DNA of 64,000 nt from Chaenocephalus aceratus (GCA_023974075.1 CM043796.1:25226927-25290926), one strand, 5' to 3'; shown: positions 9,721-20,740, counted from the stretch's first letter. Made by a program: numbers and translations. The notes: generated from the letters alone by a model not told the origin.

Positions 9721-10145
9721 ATGAAGCATCCAGGAGACTCAGGTCTTCTGGGTCGGGTCTGCTCTCTGTTCCGAGAACAACAACTAAACATGGAAAAGCA
9801 TCTTTTAGTTATTATGCCCCAACAATCTGGAACAAACTGCCTAAATCGTGCACGTCCGCTGAAAACACTTCCTATTTTCAAATCCAGACTAAGAACGCAC
9901 CTATTTGCCGCTGCTTTTAATTGAGCTGCTCATACTCACACTACAGTATGCCTTTTAGTCATGTATTCTGTACCTGCTGTGTTTATTTTATTTCATTATC
10001 TTTGCTTTTTATGCCTGTTTTTAAATGCCATTTAATAATGTATTTACGCTGTATTTACAATGTCTTTTGTTTTTATTTTCTAAAGCACTTTGAATCGCCA
10101 CGTGCTGAAAAGTGCTAAATAAATAAAATTGCCTTGCCTTGCCTT

Positions 10146-10913
10146 ACTTCCGGGTTTTATAATATTCATTGGGGGGTTTGTTATCAATTTGAGGGTCATT
10201 CCTCCAATTCCAGAATTGGAGAACATTTCATGTCCCGCATATAAAGAAATGCACTTGTTGTGTTAAACATACTTGTCTTGAGACAAAATGTATATAAAGT
10301 TGTAGAAAAAGTGGTTTCAAAATATTATTTAAATGTTCAAATAGCTCTCGAACATCCTCTAAAATGGCATTTTTCTTTTGTCCCCGCTTCTTGGCGACCA
10401 ACTTGCATGTCAAATATAACATTTAAAATAGGGATTTTATTTACTTTTGTTGGGATTATTCTATTGATATATGTCTCTTGTAATGGTAAAATACATTTGT
10501 TAAATCATAAACACATTTTAAATAAAAGTAATTTTGCACAGAAGGTGTGTCCATCAACATGCGTTCAACCCTGTTACCCAAACCTTTTTAGATTGGCACA
10601 GGAAGTGAAAAAACTGTAAGTCAGATGACACAGTGGAAGTGAAAATCAGCAAGCCATGTGCTAGTGCCATAGTGCCATGCCATTCATATTTTTACAATAT
10701 TTTCAGTCTTAAAAGAGTGTGGCACTCCGACCCACTCAACCCTGTTACTGATATTATCAGAATAAAGCCTATTCATTTCAAAGTTATCTTTCTTGCATTA
10801 GATATCCAAGTGTGTCCTTGCCTTGAAAGTAGCATTACATGCTACATCTAGCAATAATTCCTGAGGTTAAAGCTCAAATTAGCATTGATTTTCAACCCTG
10901 TTACTATAATTAG
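10146..10913. other. Non-coding spacer with repeated CAACCCTGTTAC (unit 1)
   Basis: There is no gene. CAACCCTGTTAC occurs three times (near 10566, 10737 and 10894), and its reverse-complement-like GTAACAGGGGT follows the hAT at ~11650. These could be subterminal repeats of an older transposon that the hAT later entered. Units 2 and 3 have the same at 32472-33193 and 53772-54538. Confidence 0.35.
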
Positions 10914-11640
10914 CAGGGACGTGCACAGGTACGGGCTAATGTTTCCCGGGCAACGGCCCGTTTGGCCTTTTTGGCTGACCTGCCCCTCTGGAGAGAGCGA
11001 GAGTTTGTTTTTCTTTTTTCTGTTGTGGCCGAATCAACATGATAAGCCCACAATTAGTATTGTAGCGTCTCGCTGCGGGAAACACACTTTGTCAGCGCTG
11101 TCATCTGCCGGTGCGTTAAGACCACCTCAGTGTCGGATTTTGGAAACTTGATTTTGAGTTGTCTCATGGCATGGTATAAGGGACAAACCAGGGGACTTTA
11201 CTTCCTCTTGATACCGTCGGTTATTTACAAAAAAACACCTACATAAATAAGTAATTAGATACCTTACCGTTACAACGCTCATAACGAATGTTAAGAATAA
11301 GAATAATGCGTATTGAACTGGTTTAATTAATTAGTTAGAGGCCCTATTTCATCAGTATGTCTGGACTGCACAGCAGTTACAATGGTCTGGCAAACTACAT
11401 TAGAACAGAATTGTTTTGCATATGGACCGCAAAACTAAACATTTCCCTGGTCACCTTAGCTTATTTTGTTATGAGATGATAATGTGAATTACTCTTCAAA
11501 TTAGTTAATGTAAAAATCGTTTGGTTTATTTTACATCAAAAACAAGTTCAATTTTCAAAAGGTCTTGTGTTTTTTTCCGGGGGGGGGGCCTTTTTCCAGT
11601 TTAGAGCAATAGCCCCTCCAAATGTCTGTTCACATCCCTG
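10914..11640. mobile_element. Non-autonomous hAT element, 727 bp (unit 1)
   Basis: Terminal inverted repeats begin CAGGGACGTGCACAG on the left; the right end is degenerate here (GTTCACATCCCTG) but clean in units 2 and 3. The 8-bp target duplication ATAATTAG is perfect (10906-10913 and 11641-11648), the hAT hallmark. No transposase is visible. The interior contains a G run near 11578. Confidence 0.88.
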
Positions 11641-11648
11641 ATAATTAG

Positions 11649-12946
11649 AGTAACAGGGGTAATTCTTCATTGGAAAATATACATTTGATGCTTAGCTGGG
11701 CAAATCACTTTTTTGTGTATTGATAGATGTCTTGTAATGCACTATTGAGGAACCGGCGACCCAAGTTTTTCATTCAATGCATAACTACATCGTAGTTGTG
11801 TATATGATATAATAAACCTTAGAAAATCTTGAAATCTTGAAAGGGATGTGCAAAATAGTCATTATATACAGTCTTTAATTAACTATTAATAACAAGTAAT
11901 GAATATACTTTATACGGATCCTATTAATATCTAATAATAAAAATAATGAAATTCAAACATGCTTTAACCACCATATCAGCTGTGCACCTTTATGGTGTAA
12001 ATACAGCCTATCTACCAATTGGATCAAATATAAAAGTCAGCCGAATTAGTGTTGATACTGCAAGGAGACGTATTGTGTAAAAAAAATGTAAGATGTTTTT
12101 AATTGCTTACATTTGAAGATCACGTGACATAGACGCCAGAGCGTGCCAGACATTGGAATGAATGGTGAAAAAAAACGGGGTTTGTCAAACAGAACACATG
12201 GTGTAGTCCTAAACGATAGCTGGGGATTCTGGGTAGTGTAGTGTCTTCTGCCATCCTTTACTCCGAAAAAATATTTGTTTCTCCGAATCGAAGGGGAAAA
12301 ATAAAAAAGCATTGCACACAATTTAAACCAATCAATGTTGTGTAATTAACAAGGATAATCTGGTGTTTTTTAGTCGATGAGTAGTGCAGATATCACTGTA
12401 AAATCAATCGACAGTAAGGGGAATACTTACTTCCGGGTGTACAATTCTCCGTTATCCAATGGGAATGGACGCTCACATTGCCTTTAAGGGCAGCCGACAC
12501 AAACGAATGCCGTGCTTCCATGAGCGTCAAATCCCGCCGCAGATGGGAATACATTGAAATCAGTTGAAAGCTATTTGCGTGCCTTTATGACTGGAGGAGC
12601 CTAGGAGCGTCACAACTGCACGCCACGGGACCCTGACCAAACGTCGCTCCTGGACGATTATGGAGTGAAAGTGTGTTGGGAGTAACAACTACAATATTTC
12701 CAAAATTGTAGGGGTAAAAGCATAGGTTGCATAAAGATGGAAATACTCAAGAAAAAGAGCATTCACATTACATTGCATTTAGCTGACGCTTTTATCCAAA
12801 GCGACTTACAATAAGTGCATTTGACCAAGAAGATACAAACTTGAAGAAAACAGAATCATATAAGTACATTAGGTTTCAGAGCCAAACCATTTTAAGTGCT
12901 ACTCAACTGGCTTTAGATAAGCCAGTCCTTTGTTAGTAGCCTATAC
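11649..12946. other. Non-coding spacer with a common fish repeat (unit 1)
   Basis: I see no gene. At about 12764-12830 is a piece containing TTTAGCTGACGCTTTTATCC and GCGACTTACAATAAGTGCAT, which I recognise as very common in teleost genomes. The rest is AT-rich or unclassified. Units 2 and 3 have the same at 33928-35242 and 55273-56585. Unit 1 lacks a 13-bp AGGTGTCCCTTTA present in the others near 34254 and 55597. Confidence 0.45.
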
Positions 12947-13304
12947 TGTAACGGACTGGTTATAATGTTGATGTTAGATGTGTTTGTTGTTCAGAGTTTG
13001 TTTGCATTTTGCAGTCACTGAACGTGCCACTGTTTTGATGGACGGTTCTTGTGACCTGCAGCTGTGGGTTTGGTTGGGAGAGTGTTGTCTGGTTGGTTGG
13101 GGCTGGAAGAGGGAGGTTCCTGGGGAGAGGGACGCGGGAAGCGAGGAAAGAGCTAGCGGGAGACGTGACGGAGTGTGAGAATACGACAGAGTTAGTGGAT
13201 TGTTTTGGCGTGGTTATGGCCAACAGTAACCTGTGATCTGTACAATAAACTCCCGGATAAAGGACAAACTAAGCCTCCCTGTGTTCCTGTAGCGAGACGC
13301 TACA
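12947..13304 (+). mobile_element. Solo LTR, 358 bp (unit 1)
   Basis: It starts TGTAACGGACTGG and ends GCGAGACGCTACA (TG...CA). It is flanked by the 4-bp duplication ATAC (12943-12946 and 13305-13308). AATAAA lies near the 3' end, as expected for an LTR polyadenylation signal. No internal retroelement sequence is attached, so it is the product of LTR-LTR recombination. It is different in sequence from the gypsy LTR at 49630-49938. Confidence 0.8.
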
Positions 13305-13308
13305 ATAC

Positions 13309-13789
13309 ATTCTAGTTAAAGGTGGGGTAAATAATTCACTTCAGAAACACTTGTTATATTCCATGGAATGCTCTTAACATCCCAATAGCAATGAATACAT
13401 TAAATGCTTTGACAATAAATACATAACAAAAATTAATCTGTGGAAGCCGTGGCGCTGTAAAAAGCACAACCAATCATCTGAGCCGGCCGGCTAAAATAAC
13501 TGGATGGCCTACCTGCCTGTCAGCCTTCCATCTCGTGCACAAACTTATCTCGTGCCCTCATTGGTCATGTGCGTGTTTGTGTGTGTTGGAGGAGGGGTTC
13601 TGTAAGGAAATCTGAAGGAAGGGGCAGATTTTTGTCGGCTGCGTAGTTTCAAATTCTAGCGCACTCGAGCTGGTTTCTCCATTCTTACCTACCCTACCTT
13701 TAAGTACAGTAGGCTACTTGGGTAAAAGTCTACCAATTTAATTGTTTACATGAAAACACATAACAAAAATGTTGATGGCTGAACTTTAA
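13309..13789. other. Non-coding spacer (unit 1)
   Basis: I see no gene and no clear repeat structure. Unit 3 (57240 region) lacks about 35 bp here relative to units 1 and 2. Confidence 0.4.
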
Positions 13790-15073
13790 AGGAGACATGT
13801 CATGCTTTTCCGGTTATTACCTGTCCCCTTGTGTGTTATGAAGGTTTTTATGCATGTAAATGGTGTGCAGAGTCACAAACCCTCAAAGTACACCCTGTAG
13901 CAAGTACAACTCTAACAGAAAATACCTCCCCAAAACGCCTCGTTGGAGATACGTCACTGTCCATTTGATTATTCCGGGTACATCTTGATGTCATGTCGTC
14001 CCCGGAACGAAATGGACCAATCCGTGGAGCCGTTACATTAAGCCCCCGCTGATTGGTCCAAATTGACCAATCCACGGACTTCCTCACCAGAATTGGGTGT
14101 AACGCGTTACAAAGTAACTTACTAAAATCAGTCATAATCAAACCTCAACAAACTAAGGTGAAGCTAACGCACAACTATTTTTTGTTTGTTTATATCACGT
14201 ATTCTGTTCTTCTGTTTTCCGGTTGTTGCCTGTTTTGAATGACGAATACACACTACCGCCGCCTGCTGGTAAGGAGAGTTATTGCCACTCACGCATGCGC
14301 AGTTCGTACGTGCTCGGCTGAAGTCTGGTTCCAGTGCAACACATGGCCAACACGCCGACGCAACAGCGTGAGCAGAGATATACTGCGCAAAATATACAGA
14401 TAGCAGGAGACAGAGGACAGCCACGGTCAGATAGGAAAACATTCAGGATCTGGATCAGTCTTATGCGACAACGGAAACTGAACTAAAGAGAACATTTGAA
14501 ACTTTAGCAGTCTGCGTGATCTGCCTGCAGGGAGGGGCGGGCCGGCCCTGCGAGTAAATTAACGAGTTTATGTAGAGAGTAACGAAGTAGTGTAATATAT
14601 TACTTTTTTTTTAGTAACGACCCCATCTCTGTTCCTCACACTCTGCTGATCTCTCCTCCCTGGCTGCAGGCTGACAGACAGTTGGGATCGTGGCAAAATT
14701 CTCTCTGCGAACCCATTCTCACAGCGTTTATCAAACTTTTTCCTACTCAATATCAAGCCACACTTTGTTTGTACTTCGGCTGTGAGTGCTCAGGAGGAGT
14801 TTGGCTGTGTTTCGCTAAACAAGGAAACAACACCTCCACGGAGCTCAGCGCGATTCACAACGTCCCGACCAATCAGAGCAGACTGTGCTCACAGGGAGGA
14901 TGGGGGCCGGAGCTATTGGAGCTACAACGAGCCGTTAAAGGCAGAGTGAAATTCAGGGAATACACGTAGTTTACAGCGATGCTTTATAAGAAACCAATGT
15001 GAGTTTGGAAAATTGCACAGTATAAATCTATTCTAGACCTCAACAATGGAATTATGGCCATGACATGTCTCCT
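13790..15073. mobile_element. TTAA-target transposon (piggyBac-like), 1.28 kb (unit 1)
   Basis: It is bounded by TTAA (13786-13789 and 15074-15077), with inverted ends AGGAGACATGTCATG and CATGACATGTCTCCT. TTAA duplication is typical of piggyBac-type elements. There is no transposase ORF. A hAT element is nested at 14088-14631. Confidence 0.8.
14088..14631. mobile_element. hAT element nested in the TTAA element, 544 bp (unit 1)
   Basis: The ends are CAGAATTGGG (CAGAGTTGGG in unit 3) and CCCCATCTCTG, with GTAACG-rich subterminal stretches. The target duplication TTCCTCAC is perfect (14080-14087 and 14632-14639). It inserted after the host TTAA element. Confidence 0.85.
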
Positions 15074-15077
15074 TTAA

Positions 15078-16167
15078 CTACATCAGTATCAGGAAGCTGG
15101 TTTTTCACATGCAGGCTCAGTGGTAGACTTTATTTTTAAGAACACCTGTTTTCCTGTCACATTGCACCTTATTCAGTGTGATAAACATAGAGAGCTGCAC
15201 CATGGATATAACACTGGAAACTGAAGTGTGTCATTTGGATCAGATTTGTATGTAAATTAAGAATTTGACCAAGGAATACAATTTGCATTGTGCTCCCTGG
15301 TGGACATGTAGAAATAAATTAGTTCAACTGCAGCAATAGACTAATGTTAAATTAGTGGATACTTCAGTGTGTTAAGGATGGAAGCATTAAGAATGATATG
15401 AACAAGTGATTCATGAAAAGCACCTTTCAAGAAGTGATTCTTTTGAATCACTCCGTACTAAATATCATATAGTAGCAATAGTTTTGAAGCTCAGTAAGGT
15501 CAATATTAACTGAACATATAGCGATCAAAGTCTAGATTTTCTGCTGAAGAAAGATGAAGAGAACTTTAAACTGAGAGCCCCCTCTGGTGGTGATCAACAT
15601 TAATGACAAGGAAACAAAGGTCTGATTTGAACCATTTTTAATAAAAGCTTTAAGATAATTAAGCATGTAAAAGGTTTTTTAAAAGTATTGCTGTACATTT
15701 GACACATTCACACCTGGCCACTTTAGATATTCGGGACCATTTGAAAGCATGCCACAAGTTTTAGATTTGCAGCCAGAGCAGCAGTTAAGCTATAAAAATA
15801 ACTATAGACAGTCAAGATTTCAGTCAGCAAACATCCCAAGTAGTGTATTTATGATGTAAAAAGTGATTAGGGTTGCATTAGAGTAGTCGTACAGACTGAA
15901 ACTCATACCGAGTAAATAAGCCTGATATGGTTCACTCTACTGAAGAGCAGGTCCTTTTCCAAGACTGAACTGCCATTTTGTGTGAGGGCTAGCTTTTAAA
16001 TTAAAACTTGTAGCATGCTTTAGAAAAAGAGTCAGTAAAAGTATTCACGATTTCAGTTGATAAAATGTGCAAACCACTGATTTGGTCCTTGGTGTGCAGC
16101 TCCTTCCGTCACATTAAAAAGTTTAAGTTACAACTGTACAAAACGGCACATTGTGCCAAAAGTCTTC
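15078..16167 (-). other. ccnb1 3' UTR and 3' flank (unit 1)
   Basis: There is no other gene. It begins right after the ccnb1 stop (on the minus strand) and should contain the 3' UTR. Cleavage is proposed just past 15637. The distal part, near the TTAA element, is unclassified non-coding sequence. Confidence 0.5.
15637..15646 (-). promoter_or_regulatory. CPE overlapping an ATTAAA poly(A) signal, ccnb1 copy 1
   Basis: On the minus strand TTTTATTAAA joins a cytoplasmic polyadenylation element (TTTTAT, 15641-15646) to the poly(A) hexamer ATTAAA (15637-15642), 520-530 nt after the stop. A second CPE-like TTTTAAT is at 16000-16006. Vertebrate cyclin B1 mRNAs are known to be translationally controlled in oocytes by such CPEs. 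The sites are kept in all three copies. Confidence 0.5.
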
Positions 16168-19100
16168 TCATACGGTAAGCTGCTTTGAAATATCCGTCAC
16201 CACTGAAGACTTGAGCTGCGCGATGGTGGCAATCCTCATCTGCTTGGAAGTGGAGTACTTTCCTTTAATGGCCTGGAATAAGAGAAAATGATTGAGTTAG
16301 AAGTAAATCCAAATTAAGGATGAATCCTTTTCAAGTACACAAATGTTGACACTTGAGTTTTGTTTGTTTTACACTTACCATATGTTTGGTCGTACCGTCG
16401 TTCACCTTCAGTACATTCTTGGCAATGTGTGCCATCACAGGAATCAAACTCTCTGCCGTGTAGTCCATGTAGTGCTGCAGAGTCATGTCCTGAGGAGAGA
16501 CAATACACAGATGTCCTTCAGAAAAGCATTTAATCCACTGGACAGTAAATGCTCCATGACCATTTTATGACTGAGGCAACCATTTTTAAAGGCAACACCC
16601 CACTTTGCACACTTTTGTAGCTAATGTAGCCTTGAAATACACATATTGGCCAATATTTAAATAGATGATATGCCACCTTTTAATATTTTGAAGGTGCACT
16701 TATTAGCTTAGTCTTGTAAAAATATGAAAGTTTCAAAAGAGGGCCGAATGTGTTATTTTAGCATATTGAACTAATGCATTTTGCTCTCTTGGAAATATTT
16801 CTCTTCTCCTTTAAATGGACAGTTATTTTAGTAGTATACTATAATCTGAACTGTATAAACCATCTGTTCATTTGTCACAAGTAATGATATTTTCCTCATC
16901 TGATACGGACGTATTTAGGAAGAGGTTAACTCACCCATTCGCCAGCGTCCAAGACCTTGAGACTGAGAGCCAGAGAAGCACTTGCAACAATGGAAGGTGG
17001 CATGTGAACCATCTCGTAGTCGACCATGGTGAGCTCCAGGAGGTATTTAGCCAGGGTGTGCTGCTCAGCTGTTACCTGAGGAGAGACATTGACAACAACA
17101 ACAACAAATTGAAGATCTCAAAGCAGAAAATGTGTCTCGTTTGCTGTTAAAATGATACAAACCTCGTAAACCTTTGACGCTCTTCTGAGGAACTGCAGGG
17201 GAAGAGGGCGGCCCAGCTGGAACTTGAGCACTCGCAGGATGGCCATCTCCATGTCTCTGATCTCTGCGGTGGTGTAGGCCTTGTCGGTTACGTAGGCAAA
17301 GTCTGAGATCTCGGGGGGGTACATCTCCTCGTATTTGGAAGCCAGGAACATGGCAGTTACGCCGACCAGCTGCAGCTGCTTCTTGGGGACTGGGTTGTCC
17401 TGTTGGAGGTGCAATCACAGGACTTTAGACACAAGGATTTACTGTTTTTCATCAATATATTAGAAGTCTCAGATATATGCAAAACATGTCTCTGAAGTGT
17501 TTGGCTCCAAATACCAAACAGATCACCCATTGCAGCATTACCCATAATCCCCTCTGTTTCAGCCCCGTTTCTAAAGTGCTGATTCTCTGTTACTTGAGAT
17601 GAAAATAAGGAGCCCCTCCCCACGCCCCTCTGAGAGATATTTGGTTAAAAAGAACACAATGGTGCTCTAGGAGGAGAGTCAGGTGATAAGCTGTGGGGGG
17701 GGGGGGATGGCTATTGGTTACACGAGCCAAAAAAAAACCTTTATGACATCATGAAGTGGCCAAAATCTGATCAGCTCAGACAGCTTTTGCAGACATGGAT
17801 CAGGACAAAAAAAGAGAGAGAGAATCTTTTTCCCTGAAACTTTCAGAATGTCTTTACACAGAGGGGACACATGTTGAACATGTATTTTGTATAAGAGGTG
17901 ACCTTTAAGCTAGCCATGTAAAAAAAACAGGACAAGATATACATGTACACACCTGAAGAAAGCGGTCAATTATTCCCACGGTCAGGTACATGGTCTCCTG
18001 CAGCAGACGGAACTTGAGGCTCACTTGCACCAACCAGTCAACGAGAATGGCCCGCATGTTCCCAGTCACCTCATGACCCTGCAGATAAGTGGCTCTGACG
18101 TTCTGCTCCACCTGTAGAGACAAAAACTGGTTAAAATCCACAAGTAGTAGAGGGGGGGGTGGGAAGGAATCTCCAATGCATATAGCCACTAGCCAGTTGA
18201 AGAATATTCATTTGCTTGCCTCGAGCTGACGCAGGTACTTGTAGATTTCCTTCACATATTCGCTGCAGAGCATGGGGTTTTCGTAGTCATCTGCATCTAC
18301 ATCCCTGACAGCGGTGTGAAGAATGACGTCTGAGAAGGCTTGGCAGAGGTCTGCCGGGGCACAGCCAGAAGTCTCCATGGGAGTTGGGGAGGCTGGTTCA
18401 GGGATAACCTGGAATGGTGGAATTCCCAATATTAGAACCACACCCGGTAGCCATTTTTGTTTGAGCAGATAGCTGCTGGGATTCACTCACCTGGACTTCT
18501 GGCTTAGGTTTAACAGGAACCACAGTTTTTGGTTTGGGCTGTTCAACAACAGCAACTGCTTTTTCAACTTTGGTGACCGGGACTTTGATCTTCTTTGTGG
18601 CCCCTGTCTTGACAGCCTAAAGAGAAAAAGATGGATTAAAGTCAGAACTGTGGTGGCCACCATTTCATAGCTTGCGGCAACCACTCTGGATTAATTGTGT
18701 ACAACTGAATTGCAGAGTAGGTTATCTATAATAGGACACTGTCAATTTACATGCTGGGCAGACATTTAGTGTTTTATAGAAGTGTGTAAAAATGCTTTTA
18801 CATGGTCAATCTTTCAGAACTTGGGTAAACCCCTTCTAAAAAGCAAATGTAACCATGTGCTTCAAGACAAGTTACCAGGCTTTGCTTGTTGTTACATCAG
18901 AGCACAGCTGTAGTCATTTTGCATAAAAGGCTTTAGTCTTGAGAAGCATGAAACATTCCCACGTTGATTTTGATAAAAATGGAAAGTGATTGTTTTCAGT
19001 TATTTAGCTCTCAAAGCCTACCAATAATCTTACATGCATGGCTACGATAATTAGCTGAATGTTTGCCGTGTTTTTCCAGGTGTTGGCATCCTACCTAGAT

Positions 19101-19485
19101 TATAAAAGTAGTAAAAATCTTACCTTCTTCTGTACTTCTTTGTTAATTCCAATGTTTCCAATTTCACCGAGAGCCGCTCGGGGCTTTGTGGGCCCGGTGA
19201 CCGTGCAGGCCTTTCCAGCAATCTGAATGTCAGCATTTCTGGCTGAAGCCAAGCGGCTCTGCAGAAGAAGAAAAAACGTTATAGTGCATGCCATTACTTT
19301 GTAATTGTTTAAAAGAGAGCAAACCCCACAGCTAAGCACGAGGGCATTTAAGAGATATCATGTAGATATTATCTTTTTTAAATAAAAAAATCCAATAAAG
19401 ACACATTTCCCCTATACAGAATTACTGTCAAATAAAGAATAATGATAAACATAAAAATACTTACTCTGGTTACTCGGAGTGCCAT
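16168..19485 (-). CDS. ccnb1: Cyclin B1, copy 1 (complete, 9 exons)
   Basis: This is the regulatory subunit of CDK1, driving mitotic entry. Exons on the minus strand, 5' to 3': 19465-19485, 19124-19258, 18491-18616, 18220-18408, 17953-18111, 17163-17399, 16935-17075, 16379-16489 and 16168-16272, all phase 0, giving 407 codons plus TGA. The start MALRVTR is the usual cyclin B1 N-terminus. The destruction box RAALGEIGN is at residues 34-42. [20 protein letters not shown] (from ~105) is typical of B1. The cyclin box N begins around residue 150, with [20 protein letters not shown] from 176 and [12 protein letters not shown] in exon 6. Cyclin box C spans exons 7-9. Splice sites are GT-AG except intron 4, which has a GC donor (GAG|GCAAGC). 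The C-terminus is TDISKQLTV. It looks fully functional. Length fits the family (~400 aa). Confidence 0.96.
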
Positions 19486-19775
19486 TTCGAAATATGCGTC
19501 GCTTCAACAGACAGGTACGCAGTCGTAATGGAGAATGATGCGGTGTTTTTGAGGTTCAGCGTCCAGGTTTAAATCCTCGCTCCCTACGATCTGATTCGCT
19601 GAGGGCTGTACGCAGGGATGCATCCTAAAACCCGGAAGTAAACTCCATCCGGTTCCTTCGACAAAAATGCAATGCAATTTCTCCATAGAATTTTGGAAAA
19701 TAGCTCGAAATAAGGTCTGTGGTTGACACACATTTATGAAACGGATCACGTTTTGTTCAGCCGGATAATATCCAC
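19486..19775 (-). promoter_or_regulatory. ccnb1 copy 1 5' UTR and proximal promoter
   Basis: Only ~150 bp separate the start codon from transposon-like sequence (19640-19765, an inverted match to 7150-7275). A TTTAAA at 19568-19573 could serve as a CHR-type cell-cycle element of G2/M genes, but this is a weak, AT-rich motif. I found no clear CCAAT pair or TATA box. Copy 2 has the equivalent at 41814-42104. Confidence 0.35.
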
Positions 19776-20470
19776 TAGTGATGGCTAGATGAAGCCTTAT
19801 GAAGCTTTGAAGCTTTCCAGCCACTTTGTTCGCAAAAGAGGCTTCATCATGGGCTTCATTTGAACACAAAGTGTCAAAGTGTGTAAAACAGGCAGATTTG
19901 ACATCTCAACAGTGCGCTCTCATCTCATTGGGAACTCGGTATGAGATAGAGCCTTAGAATAACTCTAAACAACAAACATAAAATCATATTTTCATGTTAA
20001 CAATATTGTTTTTATTCCAGTTTAATGATTGTGATTGAAAAGCCTAAGGAGGCTGGTAAACATTGCAAAGAGGGATTTGTATTCCTTAATAATATTCGTA
20101 AACTTAACCATGTTGTAGCCTGAGAAAGGCTCAACCATATCAAAGACTACATTTATTAACTGCATTATCTAATTTAGCTGTAGCTTTTATAATATTAAAA
20201 AAGACGTATTGACGAGTCATTGTACCAGGGACCCTGCGGTTGTGAGTCAACTGCTTTCCAGCTGAGCCACAGCCCACACACTGAATCCACCTGAAAACAC
20301 TGTACGCTATTTATTCCTGTATTTATTTATTTATTCATGTTTTTATTCCTACATTTATTTATGCTTTTATTTATTTATACTTATGACATGTTCCGACCTC
20401 TATATAAGTGAGGGTCTGAGCTCTCTTAATTCCATCGTGTCACCGGGCCCGGGTACAGGAGGGGTTATAT
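19776..20470. mobile_element. Left arm of hAT-like element X (unit 1)
   Basis: It starts TAGTGATGGC; the opposite end in the second copy (45316) is CATCACTA, a matching inverted terminus. It carries GAAGCTT-rich subterminal sequence and a tRNA-like stretch. It is interrupted at 20471 by another hAT element with target duplication GGTTATAT. The matching right arm is after the gypsy in the next unit (28916-29109). Confidence 0.6.
20211..20272 (-). repeat. tRNA-like SINE-type segment within element X (unit 1)
   Basis: On the minus strand TGGCTCAGCTGG (20259-20270) is an exact pol III A box, followed by an anticodon-arm-like stretch. CAGGGTCCCTGGTAC then stands where a B box would be; the copy at 44803-44864 is closer, with GGTTCAACGACT. 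There is no acceptor stem or CCA context, so it is tRNA-derived and not a tRNA gene. Confidence 0.45.
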
Positions 20471-20740
20471 CAGAGTCCTGCATCGGGTCGGGTACCCGCG
20501 GGTCGCGGGTATTGCATAATAAATATATTAAAATAATAACAATTTAGTTTAATGTTTAAATCCTCAGACTTCTCCCCCGCGGGACCTTGCATAATCATAA
20601 CCTCTGCAGCGCATCAATCTGCTGCTGTGCGCGCCACATTCGAAATGGCTGAGGTGAAGCTCTCTAGTGGAGAATACAGCATTTTCAATAACACTTCCCC
20701 AAGAGCGAAATCCAACGTCTGGGAGGCTTTTAGTGTCATC
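20471..20740 (+). mobile_element. hAT element, left half, with BED-type transposase start (unit 1)
   Basis: The left terminus is CAGAGTCCTGCATCGGGT; the right terminus in unit 3 is ...ACCCGTGCAGGACTCTG (to 50188). The 8-bp duplication GGTTATAT flanks both (20463-20470 and 50189-50196). From 20645 it encodes MAEVKLSSGEYSIFNNTSPR, then AKSNVWEAFSVICDD, resembling the region just before the BED zinc finger of hAT transposases. It is cut at 20740 by the gypsy LTR. Confidence 0.7.

Larger units (their letters stand above)
7303..10145 (+). mobile_element. Rex1-like non-LTR retrotransposon, 5'-truncated (unit 1)
   Basis: The element starts inside ORF2 (after the endonuclease), runs through the reverse transcriptase and ends in a short TTGCC tail after a CTAAATAAATAAAAT stretch. 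It is split by a 653-bp transposon at 9068-9720; joining 9067 to 9723 restores the LINE reading frame across the site. The Rex1/Babar assignment is from protein resemblance; L2 or another CR1-clade family is possible. Confidence 0.8.

Noticed and set aside
12947..13304. Solo LTR of the same gypsy element
   Set aside because: Start and end sequences differ from the LTR at 49630-49938, and so does the target duplication; a different family.
17065..17418. 117-codon open frame on the minus strand overlapping cyclin exon 6
   Set aside because: Out of frame with cyclin B1 and Arg/Pro-rich from frame shift; the true exon is 17163-17399.
19100..19339. Continuous frame through cyclin exon 2 and its flanking intron
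   Set aside because: The intron parts (KVRFLLLL and the LLLLQ side) fit GT/AG splice sites; only 19124-19258 is coding.
20211..20272. A functional tRNA gene on the minus strand
   Set aside because: A box is good, but there is no acceptor stem, the B box is poor in two of three copies, and it lies inside a repeat.
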